DNA from: Rhodothermales bacterium
GTDB lineage: Bacteria; Bacteroidota; Rhodothermia; Rhodothermales; UBA10348
Direction of reading: 5' to 3'
DNA length: 64,000 nucleotides
NCBI GenBank assembly: GCA_017643395.1
Contig: JAEPNP010000001.1
Coordinates: forward strand, 186,001 to 250,000
The first letter of the stretch is position 1; each line of letters begins with the position of its first letter. Below the pieces are notes generated by a model. The model had not been told where the DNA came from, searched no databases, and was given only the letters and a program-made list of their open reading frames with translations. Shown one piece after another: positions 16,264-24,738 of this stretch. The position numbers and the translations under genes were made by a program.

Positions 16264-18432
16264 TTACCCTAGTCCAAGGGCCAGGCCACCCTGATAGATG
16301 GCCAGCGAAAAGAGATAGGCCAGCCCGAACATGTAGACCCACATGACGACGGGCCAGAACCAGGAGTTCAGCTCCCTTCTGGCGATGGCCAATGTGCTCA
16401 TGCACTGGAGCGCAAACACAAAAAAGACCATCAGACTGACGGCCACCAGCGGTGTAAAGACCGGCGTGCCGTCGGGATAGGTGTCCGCCTTGATGGCGTC
16501 TCGTAGGGCCAGGCTTTCTTCGTCCGCATCGGCCCCCGCACTGTAGATGGTCGCGAGCGCACTCACGATGACTTCCCGGGCCGCAAAGGAAGCCACGATG
16601 CCGGCCGAAATCTTCCAGTCGAAGCCCAGTGGAGCCATGACGGGCTCGAGCGCCCGGCCAAACCGGCCGATGTACGACTGACTGGTGCGCCAGGCGGAAG
16701 CTTCGTTCTGCAGAGTCTCCACCTGCTCGGCCGTGGTCGCCGCCGCCATCCTGGCCTCGAGATCTGCGGGCAAGTCAGATTTCGGGTATGCAGCCAGTAT
16801 CCAGAGCAGGATGCTCAAGCCGAAAATGATGCGTCCGGCACGCACCACGAAGACTTTGGAGCGGTCTACCATGCGGCGCAACACCATCTTGATCTGAGGC
16901 AGACGGTATGGTGGCAGCTCCATGACAAAGCTGGAGCCCTCGCCCTTGAAGACGAACCTGCTCAGCACCCAGGCCGCTACGAATGCCATGCCGGTGCCCA
17001 GGAAGTAGAGCGACGTCATGGCCAGACTTTGATAGCCGATCACACCGAAATAGGTACCGGCAGGAATAAAGGCACCGATGAACAAGACGTACACCGGGAG
17101 CCTCGCCGAGCAGCCCTGAAGCGGCACCACCATGATCGTAATGATGCGATCGCGCTCCTCAGGTAGCGTCCGGGCTGCCATTATGCCGGGCACGGCGCAC
17201 GCGTATGCGGAAAGCATGGGGACCACTGACGCGCCGCTGAGCCCGAACCGGCGCATCGCCCGATCCATGATAAACGCGCTTCTCGCCATATATCCCGTGT
17301 CTTCCATTAGCCCGAGGAAGAAGAACAGGATCAGGATCTGGGGGAGAAAGATGATGACGTTGCCCACACCTGTAAGCGCACCCTCCACCATCACGTCTTC
17401 GAGGATGCCGTCCGGCATGACCGCCCGAATCCCCGCGCCGGTTTCGTTGACTGCCCACTCGATGAAGTCCATGGCCGGCACGGCCCAGGTAAACACGGCC
17501 TGGAAAATCACGACAAGCAGCGCGGCAAACAGGACCGGCCCCCAAATGCGGTGGATCAGTACCGCATCCAGCTTGTCGGACAGGGACCGCTCACCCACCT
17601 TCTTCCTGGTAGTGATGACACGATGAGCCAGTGGAGAAACCCAACCGTAGCGCCCCATGGTCTCCGCCATCTGGTAGGGCACCGAGTAGGCATTCATCCG
17701 GTGCCGCGCATCCTGCACGGCTGCATGGAATTCCGGCGCTCGTTCCTGCCACGTTTCCAGCAGCACGTCGCTCACCAGGGCCGCGAACACCTCGAAGCGG
17801 CGGCGGCGGTCGGACAGCTCCGGCCGCTCGGCGGACAGCACCGCGCTCAGTTTCGCCACCTCCTCTTCAACATCCTCCCGGACAGGCCAGTCGATGGGCG
17901 GCGCGACGACGGCGCGCTCCAGGGCGGCCTCGCGTACGTCGGCGATGCCCCGCCCCAGTCGGGCAGCCAGGGGAATCACCGGAATACCGAGCGCTTCAGA
18001 CAGCGCTGCGATGTCAATTTCGATGCCCGCTGCCTCGGCCGCATCGGTCATGTTGAGGGCCAGCACGCACGGCAAACCCAGGTCCAGCACCTGCGTCACC
18101 AGGTACAGATTGCGCTCCAGATTGGTCGCGTCCACAACGCAGACCACAGCATCCGGAGGAGCCTCCCCGGGCATCGCTCCGACCAGGACATCATGGGCGA
18201 TGCGCTCGTCAATGGATCGGGGGTTCAGACTGTAGCAGCCTGGTAGATCAATGATCTCGACGGGCTGCCCCCCCTGTCCAGAATCCTTGAGGCGTCCCGA
18301 CTTGCGCTCTACGGTGACCCCCGGATAGTTCGCGACCTTCTGGTTGGCGCCCGTGAGCGCGTTGAAGAGCACCGTCTTCCCGACGTTCGGGTTGCCGGCG
18401 AGCGCAATTTTGCGCACGGCAACTGCTTGCAT
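16264..18432 (-). CDS. feoB: Ferrous iron transporter B
   Basis: A 722-aa Fe(II) permease with an N-terminal GTPase. G1 is GNPNVGKT (residues ~13-20), G2 lies in YPGVTVE, G3 is DLPG and G4 is NMTD. The membrane part carries the two Gate repeats, including GLMEDTGYMARSAFIMDR and SVVPMLSAYACAVPGIMAAR, then PLQGCSARLPVYVLF with the conserved Cys, and finally the C-terminal gate region. The ATG at 18432 overlaps the feoA stop as TGATG; the frame also reads eight codons further up, but that start is less likely. It forms an operon with two feoA genes. An iron-responsive operator candidate lies upstream of the first one. Confidence 0.97.
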   Translation of the reverse strand: MQAVAVRKIALAGNPNVGKTVLFNALTGANQKVANYPGVTVERKSGRLKDSGQGGQPVEIIDLPGCYSLNPRSIDERIAHDVLVGAMPGEAPPDAVVCVVDATNLERNLYLVTQVLDLGLPCVLALNMTDAAEAAGIEIDIAALSEALGIPVIPLAARLGRGIADVREAALERAVVAPPIDWPVREDVEEEVAKLSAVLSAERPELSDRRRRFEVFAALVSDVLLETWQERAPEFHAAVQDARHRMNAYSVPYQMAETMGRYGWVSPLAHRVITTRKKVGERSLSDKLDAVLIHRIWGPVLFAALLVVIFQAVFTWAVPAMDFIEWAVNETGAGIRAVMPDGILEDVMVEGALTGVGNVIIFLPQILILFFFLGLMEDTGYMARSAFIMDRAMRRFGLSGASVVPMLSAYACAVPGIMAARTLPEERDRIITIMVVPLQGCSARLPVYVLFIGAFIPAGTYFGVIGYQSLAMTSLYFLGTGMAFVAAWVLSRFVFKGEGSSFVMELPPYRLPQIKMVLRRMVDRSKVFVVRAGRIIFGLSILLWILAAYPKSDLPADLEARMAAATTAEQVETLQNEASAWRTSQSYIGRFGRALEPVMAPLGFDWKISAGIVASFAAREVIVSALATIYSAGADADEESLALRDAIKADTYPDGTPVFTPLVAVSLMVFFVFALQCMSTLAIARRELNSWFWPVVMWVYMFGLAYLFSLAIYQGGLALGLG

Positions 18433-18659
18433 CACGCTCGACTGACCAGGATGCATGCAGCCTCCGACTTGCGAAGAGACACGTGAAATCCTCTCACCTT
18501 CAGGTCCATTGGATCACCGAGCGGTGCCAGCCTGACCACCTCAACCTGTGTCCCCGGAAGCAGGCCCAACTCCAGCAGGCGCACAGAGGGCGACGCATCC
18601 GTGAATCCGTCGATGCGTCCGGTCTCTCCGGGTTTGAGTTGGTCCAGCTTCAGGCTCAC
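18432..18659 (-). CDS. feoA: FeoA family protein (second copy)
   Basis: A 75-aa SH3-like cytoplasmic protein: MSLKLDQLKPGETGRIDGF ... RLLELGLLPGTQVEVVRLAPLGDPMDLKVRG. The L-x-E-L-G-L-x-P-G-x motif and the following small beta barrel define FeoA, which is thought to modulate FeoB. It overlaps the preceding feoA by 4 bp (ATGA) and feoB by 1 bp (TGATG), so the three genes are tightly coupled. Confidence 0.95.
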   Translation of the reverse strand: MSLKLDQLKPGETGRIDGFTDASPSVRLLELGLLPGTQVEVVRLAPLGDPMDLKVRGFHVSLRKSEAACILVSRA

Positions 18660-18898
18660 CGACCAGAGACGGAGCAGCCCATCAGGCCCATGGCAACTTC
18701 ACGTCTGAGCGCGATTCGACATTCACCAACGGCCAGAACGCACTTGTCGCCCGTACTCATGACGCGTGCACAGCAGCCTTCCCGCAGACCCAAGCTGCGA
18801 AGGCGGTCGGCAAGCTTGTCGCCCACTCCCAGCACGTGGATTTCCACGGAGTCACCCTCGGGGAATGACGTCAGGGGGGCTATGTCCATCGGGATCAC
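18656..18898 (-). CDS. feoA: FeoA family protein (first copy)
   Basis: An 80-aa FeoA-domain protein and the first gene of the feo operon. DKLADRLRSLGLREGCCARVMSTG matches the L-x-x-L-G-L-x-x-G core, and the C-terminus is ALRREVAMGLMGCSV. It differs clearly from the second copy and contains three Cys residues (a CC pair and a C-terminal Cys), which could bind metal or respond to redox; that is inference. Duplicate feoA genes ahead of feoB also occur in other bacteria. Confidence 0.92.
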   Translation of the reverse strand: MIPMDIAPLTSFPEGDSVEIHVLGVGDKLADRLRSLGLREGCCARVMSTGDKCVLAVGECRIALRREVAMGLMGCSVSGR

Positions 18899-18926
18899 GG
18901 GGGTTCTGCCGGGTTCGCAGGCGAAC

Positions 18927-18949
18927 TTATTTAGAATGAGTCCAAATAA
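18927..18949 (-). promoter_or_regulatory. Operator-like dyad upstream of the feo operon
   Basis: A 23-bp dyad, arms TTATTTAGA and TCCAAATAA around ATGAG, with 8 of 9 arm positions complementary. It lies 28 bp ahead of the first feoA start, in AT-rich sequence that stands out from the GC-rich surroundings. Size, symmetry and position suit an iron regulator of the Fur or DtxR/IdeR type. The sequence alone does not decide which. Confidence 0.6.
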
Positions 18950-19075
18950 CCAATCCGGTCACGGATAGTTCATCGTGACCAGCCCATCGCCCGGAACGGA
19001 CCTTCCTGCCGGCACGCAGCGTATTATTGTGCTGTCTCCCCCGCGAGGCATTGTTCCACCACCGAATCCCACTGA

Positions 19076-19297
19076 ATGGCCAAGCAAGAACCCATCAAGC
19101 AGGAAGGCGTCGTGACTGAGGCGCTCCCGAATGCTCAGTTCCGCGTTGAACTCAGCAATGGACACAGCATCCTCGGTTTGCTGTCCGGAAAGATGCGTAA
19201 GTACTTCATCCGCATCCTGCCCGGAGACCGCGTAGACGTAGAGATGTCGCCCTACGACATGACCAAGGGACGCATCGTATACCGCTACAAAAACTAG
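19076..19297 (+). CDS. infA: Translation initiation factor IF-1
   Basis: 73 aa, the normal length: [26 protein letters not shown], the S1-like OB fold, with [25 protein letters not shown] and the end [11 protein letters not shown]-1 binds the ribosomal A site and assists IF-2 and IF-3. Here it stands alone rather than in the usual secY-infA-rpmJ-rpsM cluster. A TATTATTG box at 19022-19029 is close to the TAnnTTTG -7 consensus and may be its promoter. A strong terminator follows directly. Confidence 0.97.
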   Translation: MAKQEPIKQEGVVTEALPNAQFRVELSNGHSILGLLSGKMRKYFIRILPGDRVDVEMSPYDMTKGRIVYRYKN

Positions 19298-19335
19298 AAG
19301 CCCGACCGCTCCCCCCAATGAGCGGCCGGGCTTTT
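19298..19335 (+). terminator. Rho-independent terminator after infA
   Basis: AAGCCCGACCGCTC pairs with GAGCGGCCGGGCTT (one mismatch) around a short CCCCCAAT-type loop, and a TTTT run follows. The infA stop lies at its base. The symmetric stem could also serve the convergent lipoprotein gene at 19412. Confidence 0.9.
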
Positions 19336-19411
19336 CCTCGCCTTGTAATCCACGGCGAGGAGTATTCCCGCTACGGCTGAAAAGATGTGCTCCGTGCGGG
19401 CGTTAGATCTG

Positions 19412-20686
19412 TCAGGAGCCAGAGGCCAGAACCAGAACCTTGGCTCCAAAATTGGCTTTGGCGCTGGTTGAGAGCGCTGCGGCCATCGTGGACTCGGCAG
19501 CCGAGTAGTAGGCCGCCTTGGCATTGACCAGCGCATCGACCGTCGTCGCAATCAGCAGGTCAGCCACCAGTTTGGCCTCCACCGAATTCGCCGAAGTGAT
19601 GGCTGCGTCTATCAGCGTGGAAGACACTGACAACTCCGCTGCCACGGCAGCCTTGATGTCGGAGCGGAACTCATCCCAGGCCGCCTCAATCTGTGACTCG
19701 GATCCGGCTGAGCGAACCTGAGCCTCAAGGCTGGCAGCAGCCTGCGAGACCGTCGAGGTCTGTGACGAGCCCTCTGCCTGGAACTCTGCTTCGATGGCAG
19801 CACCAGAAGCTATCGCGCTCATCAATTCGGCCTTCTTGCGAAGATGGAAGCGCACCGTGGCGTCCATATTTGCGGTAAAGGACTGCATGGCGGTCTTGGA
19901 AGCGCCGCGAGCCTTGGCCTGGGCCGTGGCCGACGCGCCGGCGGTGGCATGAGCGCGGGCTACTGCACGCTCCAGGGCGACACGCGCGTTGACAGCAGCT
20001 GAAGCACTGACCTGGCCGCGCATGGAGCTCTGGTAGTCACGATAGGTGCGCTCGTCCTCCTCTTTTGCCCGGTCGAAGTCTTCGTCGTCGAATCCTTCAT
20101 TCTCCTCCGCGTACTCCTCCTCGGCCTCGGCCGAATTGGCAATGGCCACGGCCACTCGGGCGGCGGTTTCGGAGCCGGAACGGATGCGAGCTGCGATCTC
20201 GGCGTCAACAAAGGCTGCAACGTCGGCTGCGGTTACCTCCTCTTCATTCTGTCGCTGCGCCTCCACGTAGACTTCCGCTTCCGCGTAGGTCTCAGAGGTC
20301 ATGGCAGGAGTCTCGGTAGATGTCGAGCCCGTTGCATCGACCAGGATGCTGGACTCAAAGTCGCCCTTGGTGGCCGTAACCACCATCAGGTCTGAATCTG
20401 CCGAGGTCTCGAGGACAAAGCGGCCGGAAGCATCCGTGGTGGCATCACCTTCGGCCTGCGACAGGCGGCCCTGTGCATTGAGTTCGGCTGCGGTCACGAC
20501 CGCGCCTTCAATTGTGCCAGCAGACTTGCCTGCTGCGGCGTCGTCTGTGACGAATCCACTTACAGTACGGTCACCATTGGTATTGCCCGGTCCCGAAACA
20601 TTGGAATCCGAGTCACAACCGGTGAACAGGAGACCAGCCGCAACAAGGGCCGGTCCGACTAGTGAACGATGGGTTTTGATACGCAT
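19412..20686 (-). CDS. Ala/Glu-rich lipoprotein with Ig-like N-domain
   Basis: 424 aa with signal MRIKTHRSLVGPALVAAGLLFTGCDSD (lipobox FTGC). Residues ~40-130 look like a carboxypeptidase-regulatory/Ig-like module (RTVSGFVTDD ... TDASGRFVLETSADSDLMVVTATKGDFES). The remaining ~290 residues are helix-forming and dominated by Ala, Glu and Ser, with a charged stretch EEEYAEENEGFDDEDFDRAKEEDERTY and long Ala-rich heptad-like segments. That suggests an extended coiled-coil or helical-bundle stalk. Surface-exposed and structural is the best guess; I do not recognise a family. It has a short convergent gap with infA. Confidence 0.75.
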   Translation of the reverse strand: MRIKTHRSLVGPALVAAGLLFTGCDSDSNVSGPGNTNGDRTVSGFVTDDAAAGKSAGTIEGAVVTAAELNAQGRLSQAEGDATTDASGRFVLETSADSDLMVVTATKGDFESSILVDATGSTSTETPAMTSETYAEAEVYVEAQRQNEEEVTAADVAAFVDAEIAARIRSGSETAARVAVAIANSAEAEEEYAEENEGFDDEDFDRAKEEDERTYRDYQSSMRGQVSASAAVNARVALERAVARAHATAGASATAQAKARGASKTAMQSFTANMDATVRFHLRKKAELMSAIASGAAIEAEFQAEGSSQTSTVSQAAASLEAQVRSAGSESQIEAAWDEFRSDIKAAVAAELSVSSTLIDAAITSANSVEAKLVADLLIATTVDALVNAKAAYYSAAESTMAAALSTSAKANFGAKVLVLASGS

Positions 20687-20862
20687 TATGGGGAAAAGAA
20701 TGTTTGACTGACTACACCGGAATGATCCGGAGAAGGCATCGCCTGAGGGGCGCGATCAGCCTCGTTGCAACAGTACGCAGTGATCCCACGGACCGGATAT
20801 AGGATGCGCGGACTAAGAGGGGTAGGAGTGCTCCGAATGGAGCGTAGGAAGTCTCCTACGTA

Positions 20863-21498
20863 TCAGACGATAATGTCGTTTTCGAGCGCGTAACGCACGA
20901 TTTCTGCGTTCGAAGACAGGTTCAGCTTTGCCAGAACCCGGGACCGGTAGGTGCTGATGGTCTTGACGCTGAGCGACAATTTGTCCGCAATCCCGGACGG
21001 CGTATTTCCTCGGGCCAACTCCTGGAAGACCTGGAATTCCCGGTCGGACAGGCTTTCGTGCGGAGCCTCCGGGGCAGGAGACTCCATGTGCTCCAGCAGG
21101 GCCTCGGCCAGTGCCGCCGAAACGTAGCGGCGTCCTCGGATGATGTGCCGGATAGCCTCGACCAGCTTGTCCGGCGCCGAGTTCTTGGCGAGGAAGCCGG
21201 CCGCGCCTGCCTTCAGGATGCGTACCCCGTACTGCTCTTCGTCGTGCATGGTGAGCACGAGGATCGGCAGCTTGGGATGTTCTGCACGAAGTTGACTCAG
21301 CACGGCCAGACCTCCGGGACCCGGCATGTTCAGGTCAAGAATGAAGATGTCGGCTTCGTGCTCCCGGGCAAGGTCGATGGCGCCATTGCCTGTATCGGCC
21401 TCGCCGACAAGGACCATGTCCGGCTCTTCAGAAAAGATCTGAATGACCCCTCTTCGGACGATGGCGTGATCGTCAGCTATGAGTACGCGGATGGGCAT
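20863..21498 (-). CDS. NarL/FixJ-type response regulator
   Basis: 211 aa. The receiver domain has the acidic pair DD (9-10), phospho-acceptor Asp55 in FILDLNMPG, the Thr in VLTMHD and Lys in FLAKNSAP. After a linker comes a LuxR-type HTH: LSDREFQVFQELARGNTPSGIADKLSLSVKTISTYRSRVLAKLNLSSNAEIV. Its start lies 26 bp inside the upstream histidine kinase gene, so they are co-translated and almost certainly cognate. Targets are unknown. Confidence 0.93.
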   Translation of the reverse strand: MPIRVLIADDHAIVRRGVIQIFSEEPDMVLVGEADTGNGAIDLAREHEADIFILDLNMPGPGGLAVLSQLRAEHPKLPILVLTMHDEEQYGVRILKAGAAGFLAKNSAPDKLVEAIRHIIRGRRYVSAALAEALLEHMESPAPEAPHESLSDREFQVFQELARGNTPSGIADKLSLSVKTISTYRSRVLAKLNLSSNAEIVRYALENDIIV

Positions 21499-23617
21499 CG
21501 TTGAGGGGTAATGTAGCTACGGCGACCGTTCCGCGTGGCTCGTTCTCGCGGAGTTCAAAGGTACCCCCCCAGGGTTGGAGACGCTCCCGGATTCCGAGCA
21601 ATCCGAGAGAGACCCGCTCCGTCTCCGAGTCCGATCCAAGGTCCAGTCCCTTTCCGTCATCGGCGACCCTGAGGAGCAGTTTTTCGTCGGTTTTGCTCAG
21701 GGACACCCACATTTTGGACGCCTTGGCGTGCCGGGCCACGTTGGTCATCATTTCCTGGCAAACCCGGAAGAGCGCAGTGGACCGCTCCGGGTCGCTCTGC
21801 AGGGCATGCTCGATGTCCAGTTCCACCTCGATGCCGGAACGGTTGCCCAGGGCCTTGGCCTGCCACTCCACCGCCGCCGCAATACCCAGATCGTCCAGAA
21901 TTCCCGGGCGGAGTTCCGCCGAGATTCTCCTGACGTCATCGATGATGGCATCGATAGCACCATTGGCCTCGACAATGTGACTCTCGTACTCAGGCCCCAC
22001 CTGTCGACCCAGCCGTGAGATGTCGAAACGAAGCCCTGTGAGCGCCTGTCCGAGTACATCGTGCACCTCTCGGGAGATGCGGGCCCGCTCCTTTTCAATT
22101 GCGGACTGTCGATAGGATCCGAGCTTTCTGATCAGCGCCTCCTGCGCCTTGCGCTTGGAGATGTCGCGAACGTGCAGGAGCAGCGCGGACTGCTCGCCAT
22201 AGACGGTGCGGCCCACACTGAATTCGATCGGCACCGACTTGCCATCCTTTCGCATGCTGAAGCCTTCGCCCCGGGTCAGCGAGCCCTCCACCAATTGGCG
22301 GAAGCTGATCCCGACCTCCCGCCTGAAACGGGGCGGTACAAGCTCCTCCACCGAACGCCCCACCAGCCACTCTCGCTCAGCGCCGTGCAACTCGCAGGCC
22401 GCCGGGTTGGCATCCAACACGATTCCCTCTTCCGACTCCACGAAGATGGCGTCCGGCGATGCTTCGAAGAGGCTACGAAACCGGATTTCGCTGAGCCGCA
22501 CCTGCTCGAGTGCTTTCATGCGATCCGTGATGTCGCGCTGCACGCTCAAGACCAGCTCGGAATCGAAGGGCACGATGCGTGCCTCCCGGAAACGCGTGGA
22601 GCCGTTGACATCAATCGAATAGTCGAAAACCGTGGCCACACCCGTCTTGAGCACCTGCTGAACCGCCTGGTGGGCGCGCTCCGCGAGTGGCATCGGCAAC
22701 GCCTCGCGCACGCTCTGCCCAATCAGTTCGGCAGCCGACTGAGCCGATGGGTATCCGCTCGGAATGTGCACGTCCCGATACGTTCCCTCACGATCAACCA
22801 GCACGTACGCATCGGGAATGGCATCCAGAAGCGCCGCCAGGCGGCCCCGGCTCGCGCGCAGGGAATCCTCGGACTGCTGCCGCTCGGTGGTGTCCCGCGA
22901 GACCACCACAATGCTCTGCACCGCCATGTCGTGCAGCAGGTTTACCGCTTTCGACTCAACTACCCGCCAGCCACCGTCCTTGTGTTTGAACCGATACTGC
23001 GTGCTGGCGCGCATCGATGGAATTTCCCGCCCTTCCGCAATCAGCTGCAGGATGCGGGGAACGTCTGCCGGATGCACGAACTCGATGGCATTCCGGCCCA
23101 GCATCTCCTTCGGCTCCCAACCAAATACGTCCGTGACCGATGGGCTCTGATGCAGAATCACGCCAAAGCCGTCCAGCAGCGTTACCACGTCCAGGAGATT
23201 CTCCACCATGGCGCGGTATCGAAGGTCCTCCTTTCGGATGCGGTTCATGGCGCGTCGTCGCGCCCGGGCGCGCTCTGCGCATTGAGGAACACGGACCGGC
23301 AGATCCTCAGTCAGAAACAGACACGCATCCGCTCCCTGGCCCAGCCACCGGCACTCTTCCTCCAGGTCATACTCAGGCATGGCCACCACCACGGGAAAGC
23401 TCGGCCTCGAGGCCAGCACCGCGTCGGCGTGACGGTGATCCACGACTGCGGGTGCCTGGGTCCCCTGTTCGGGGGGAGCGTCCAGCAACCGTACGCCGGG
23501 CACGGTCAGCAGGAGCTGGCGCCAGTCCTCCCGGACGTAAACGAGTATCTGTTCGTGGCTGAGAATGGTGCGTTTCCTGCCAGTGGTGGACTGTAATAAA
23601 TACGGTCTCTTCCTCAT
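21473..23617 (-). CDS. PAS-domain histidine kinase (HisKA_3 type)
   Basis: About 714 aa, with no clear transmembrane helix, so probably cytosolic. An N-terminal ~120-residue region resembles a degenerate receiver fold (ILVYVREDWRQLLLTVPGVRLL). Three PAS modules follow (residues ~135-250, 255-365 and 370-495), with DGFGVILHQSPSVTDVFGWEPKEMLG and LDANPAACELHGAEREWLVGRS as landmarks. The dimerisation/phospho-acceptor motif EKERARISREVHDVLGQALTGL has its His near residue 520, and a HATPase_c domain with VARHAKASKMWVSL and DDGKGLD follows. The ATG at 23617 is preferred over a GTG at 23626. Partner of the NarL-type regulator. The signal is not evident; PAS domains may bind haem, flavin or small ligands. 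Confidence 0.9.
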   Translation of the reverse strand: MRKRPYLLQSTTGRKRTILSHEQILVYVREDWRQLLLTVPGVRLLDAPPEQGTQAPAVVDHRHADAVLASRPSFPVVVAMPEYDLEEECRWLGQGADACLFLTEDLPVRVPQCAERARARRRAMNRIRKEDLRYRAMVENLLDVVTLLDGFGVILHQSPSVTDVFGWEPKEMLGRNAIEFVHPADVPRILQLIAEGREIPSMRASTQYRFKHKDGGWRVVESKAVNLLHDMAVQSIVVVSRDTTERQQSEDSLRASRGRLAALLDAIPDAYVLVDREGTYRDVHIPSGYPSAQSAAELIGQSVREALPMPLAERAHQAVQQVLKTGVATVFDYSIDVNGSTRFREARIVPFDSELVLSVQRDITDRMKALEQVRLSEIRFRSLFEASPDAIFVESEEGIVLDANPAACELHGAEREWLVGRSVEELVPPRFRREVGISFRQLVEGSLTRGEGFSMRKDGKSVPIEFSVGRTVYGEQSALLLHVRDISKRKAQEALIRKLGSYRQSAIEKERARISREVHDVLGQALTGLRFDISRLGRQVGPEYESHIVEANGAIDAIIDDVRRISAELRPGILDDLGIAAAVEWQAKALGNRSGIEVELDIEHALQSDPERSTALFRVCQEMMTNVARHAKASKMWVSLSKTDEKLLLRVADDGKGLDLGSDSETERVSLGLLGIRERLQPWGGTFELRENEPRGTVAVATLPLNDAHPRTHS

Positions 23618-23672
23618 TCGATCCACGGTGAGTCTCCCGCGCCGGTATCTTCATCCAGCAATCACCACGGCC

Positions 23673-24728
23673 ATGGGCTTCTATCTCCGGAAACGCTCTT
23701 CCCAAACGGGCCTGGCACCCGGCACCATCGTATATGGAGGCGTGCCCAGGACGGAGGCGCCAACGCTCCAGCTGATTACCTACGACCTCGAGAATCTCGA
23801 GGAGCGCCGCATCGAGGACCTGGATGACATCCACCACACCCCGGGAAAGGTGATGTGGTTGAACGTGAACGGCGTGCATGACGAGGCGCTGTTGACCCGG
23901 ATCGGCCAGCGATTTGGCCTTCACGCGCTGGGACTGGAGGATATCGCATCGACCTTGCAGCGGGCCAAAGTGGACGAGTACACCGACCACCTGTTCATCA
24001 CCCTGCGCATGCTGGGAGACGGCGAGTCCAGGGTGGCCTTTTCCGAGCAGGTGACACTGGCCGTCGGCAGCAACTTCGTCGTGTCGTTCCAGGAAATGGA
24101 GGGCGATGTGTTCGAAGCCGTGCGTCGGCGATTGCGAGAGAGCATCGGGCGCATCCGCGGGGCAGGACCTGACTACCTGGCCTATGCCCTGATGGACGTC
24201 ATTGTGGATGACTACTTCCGCGCCCTGGAGGGAATCTCCGATGACCTGGAGGCCCTGGAAGACTCGGTGCAGGAGCGCCCCCCGGAGGACACGCTTCCGC
24301 GGCTGCGGCGACTGCGGTCAAAGCTCATCATGATGCGCCGCGTGGCCTGGCCGCTTCGCGAGGCGGCATCCCGCATGCTGTCCGGAGATCTGGCGCTTAT
24401 GCAGCGTGAGACCCAGCCGTACATTCGCGACCTGTACGATCACATCGTGCAGATCATCGATGTGATCGAGTCCCTGCGCGAGGTCGGCGGCTCCATCCAC
24501 GATCTGTACATGGCGGCGATCTCGAACAAAATGAATGAGATCATGAAGGTGCTGACCATCATAGGCACCATCTTCATTCCGCTGACATTCATTGCCGGTA
24601 TCTACGGCATGAACTTCGTCAACATGCCCGAGCTGCAGTGGCCCTACGGCTACCCTGTCGCGATGGGCGTAATGGCGGCCATGGCGGTACTGCTGGTGCT
24701 GTTCTTCCGGCGTAAGGGCTGGCTCTAG
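23673..24728 (+). CDS. corA: Magnesium/cobalt transporter CorA
   Basis: 351 aa from the ATG at 23673; the longer open frame upstream has no domain and overlaps the divergent kinase. The cytosolic domain (residues ~1-285) includes VMWLNVNGVHDEALLTRIGQRFGLHALGLEDI and the long stalk helix. Two C-terminal transmembrane helices follow, with the signature YGMNFVNMPE loop between them (GMN selectivity motif) and a basic C-terminus FFRRKGWL. CorA forms homopentameric Mg2+ channels; Co2+ and Ni2+ can also pass. The TauE gene follows after 10 bp, suggesting one transcript. Confidence 0.95.
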   Translation: MGFYLRKRSSQTGLAPGTIVYGGVPRTEAPTLQLITYDLENLEERRIEDLDDIHHTPGKVMWLNVNGVHDEALLTRIGQRFGLHALGLEDIASTLQRAKVDEYTDHLFITLRMLGDGESRVAFSEQVTLAVGSNFVVSFQEMEGDVFEAVRRRLRESIGRIRGAGPDYLAYALMDVIVDDYFRALEGISDDLEALEDSVQERPPEDTLPRLRRLRSKLIMMRRVAWPLREAASRMLSGDLALMQRETQPYIRDLYDHIVQIIDVIESLREVGGSIHDLYMAAISNKMNEIMKVLTIIGTIFIPLTFIAGIYGMNFVNMPELQWPYGYPVAMGVMAAMAVLLVLFFRRKGWL

Positions 24729-24738
24729 CGGGACACAC

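Noticed and set aside
22061-23596. 511-codon plus frame inside the PAS kinase gene
   Set aside because: Antisense shadow of a gene with clear PAS and HATPase motifs.
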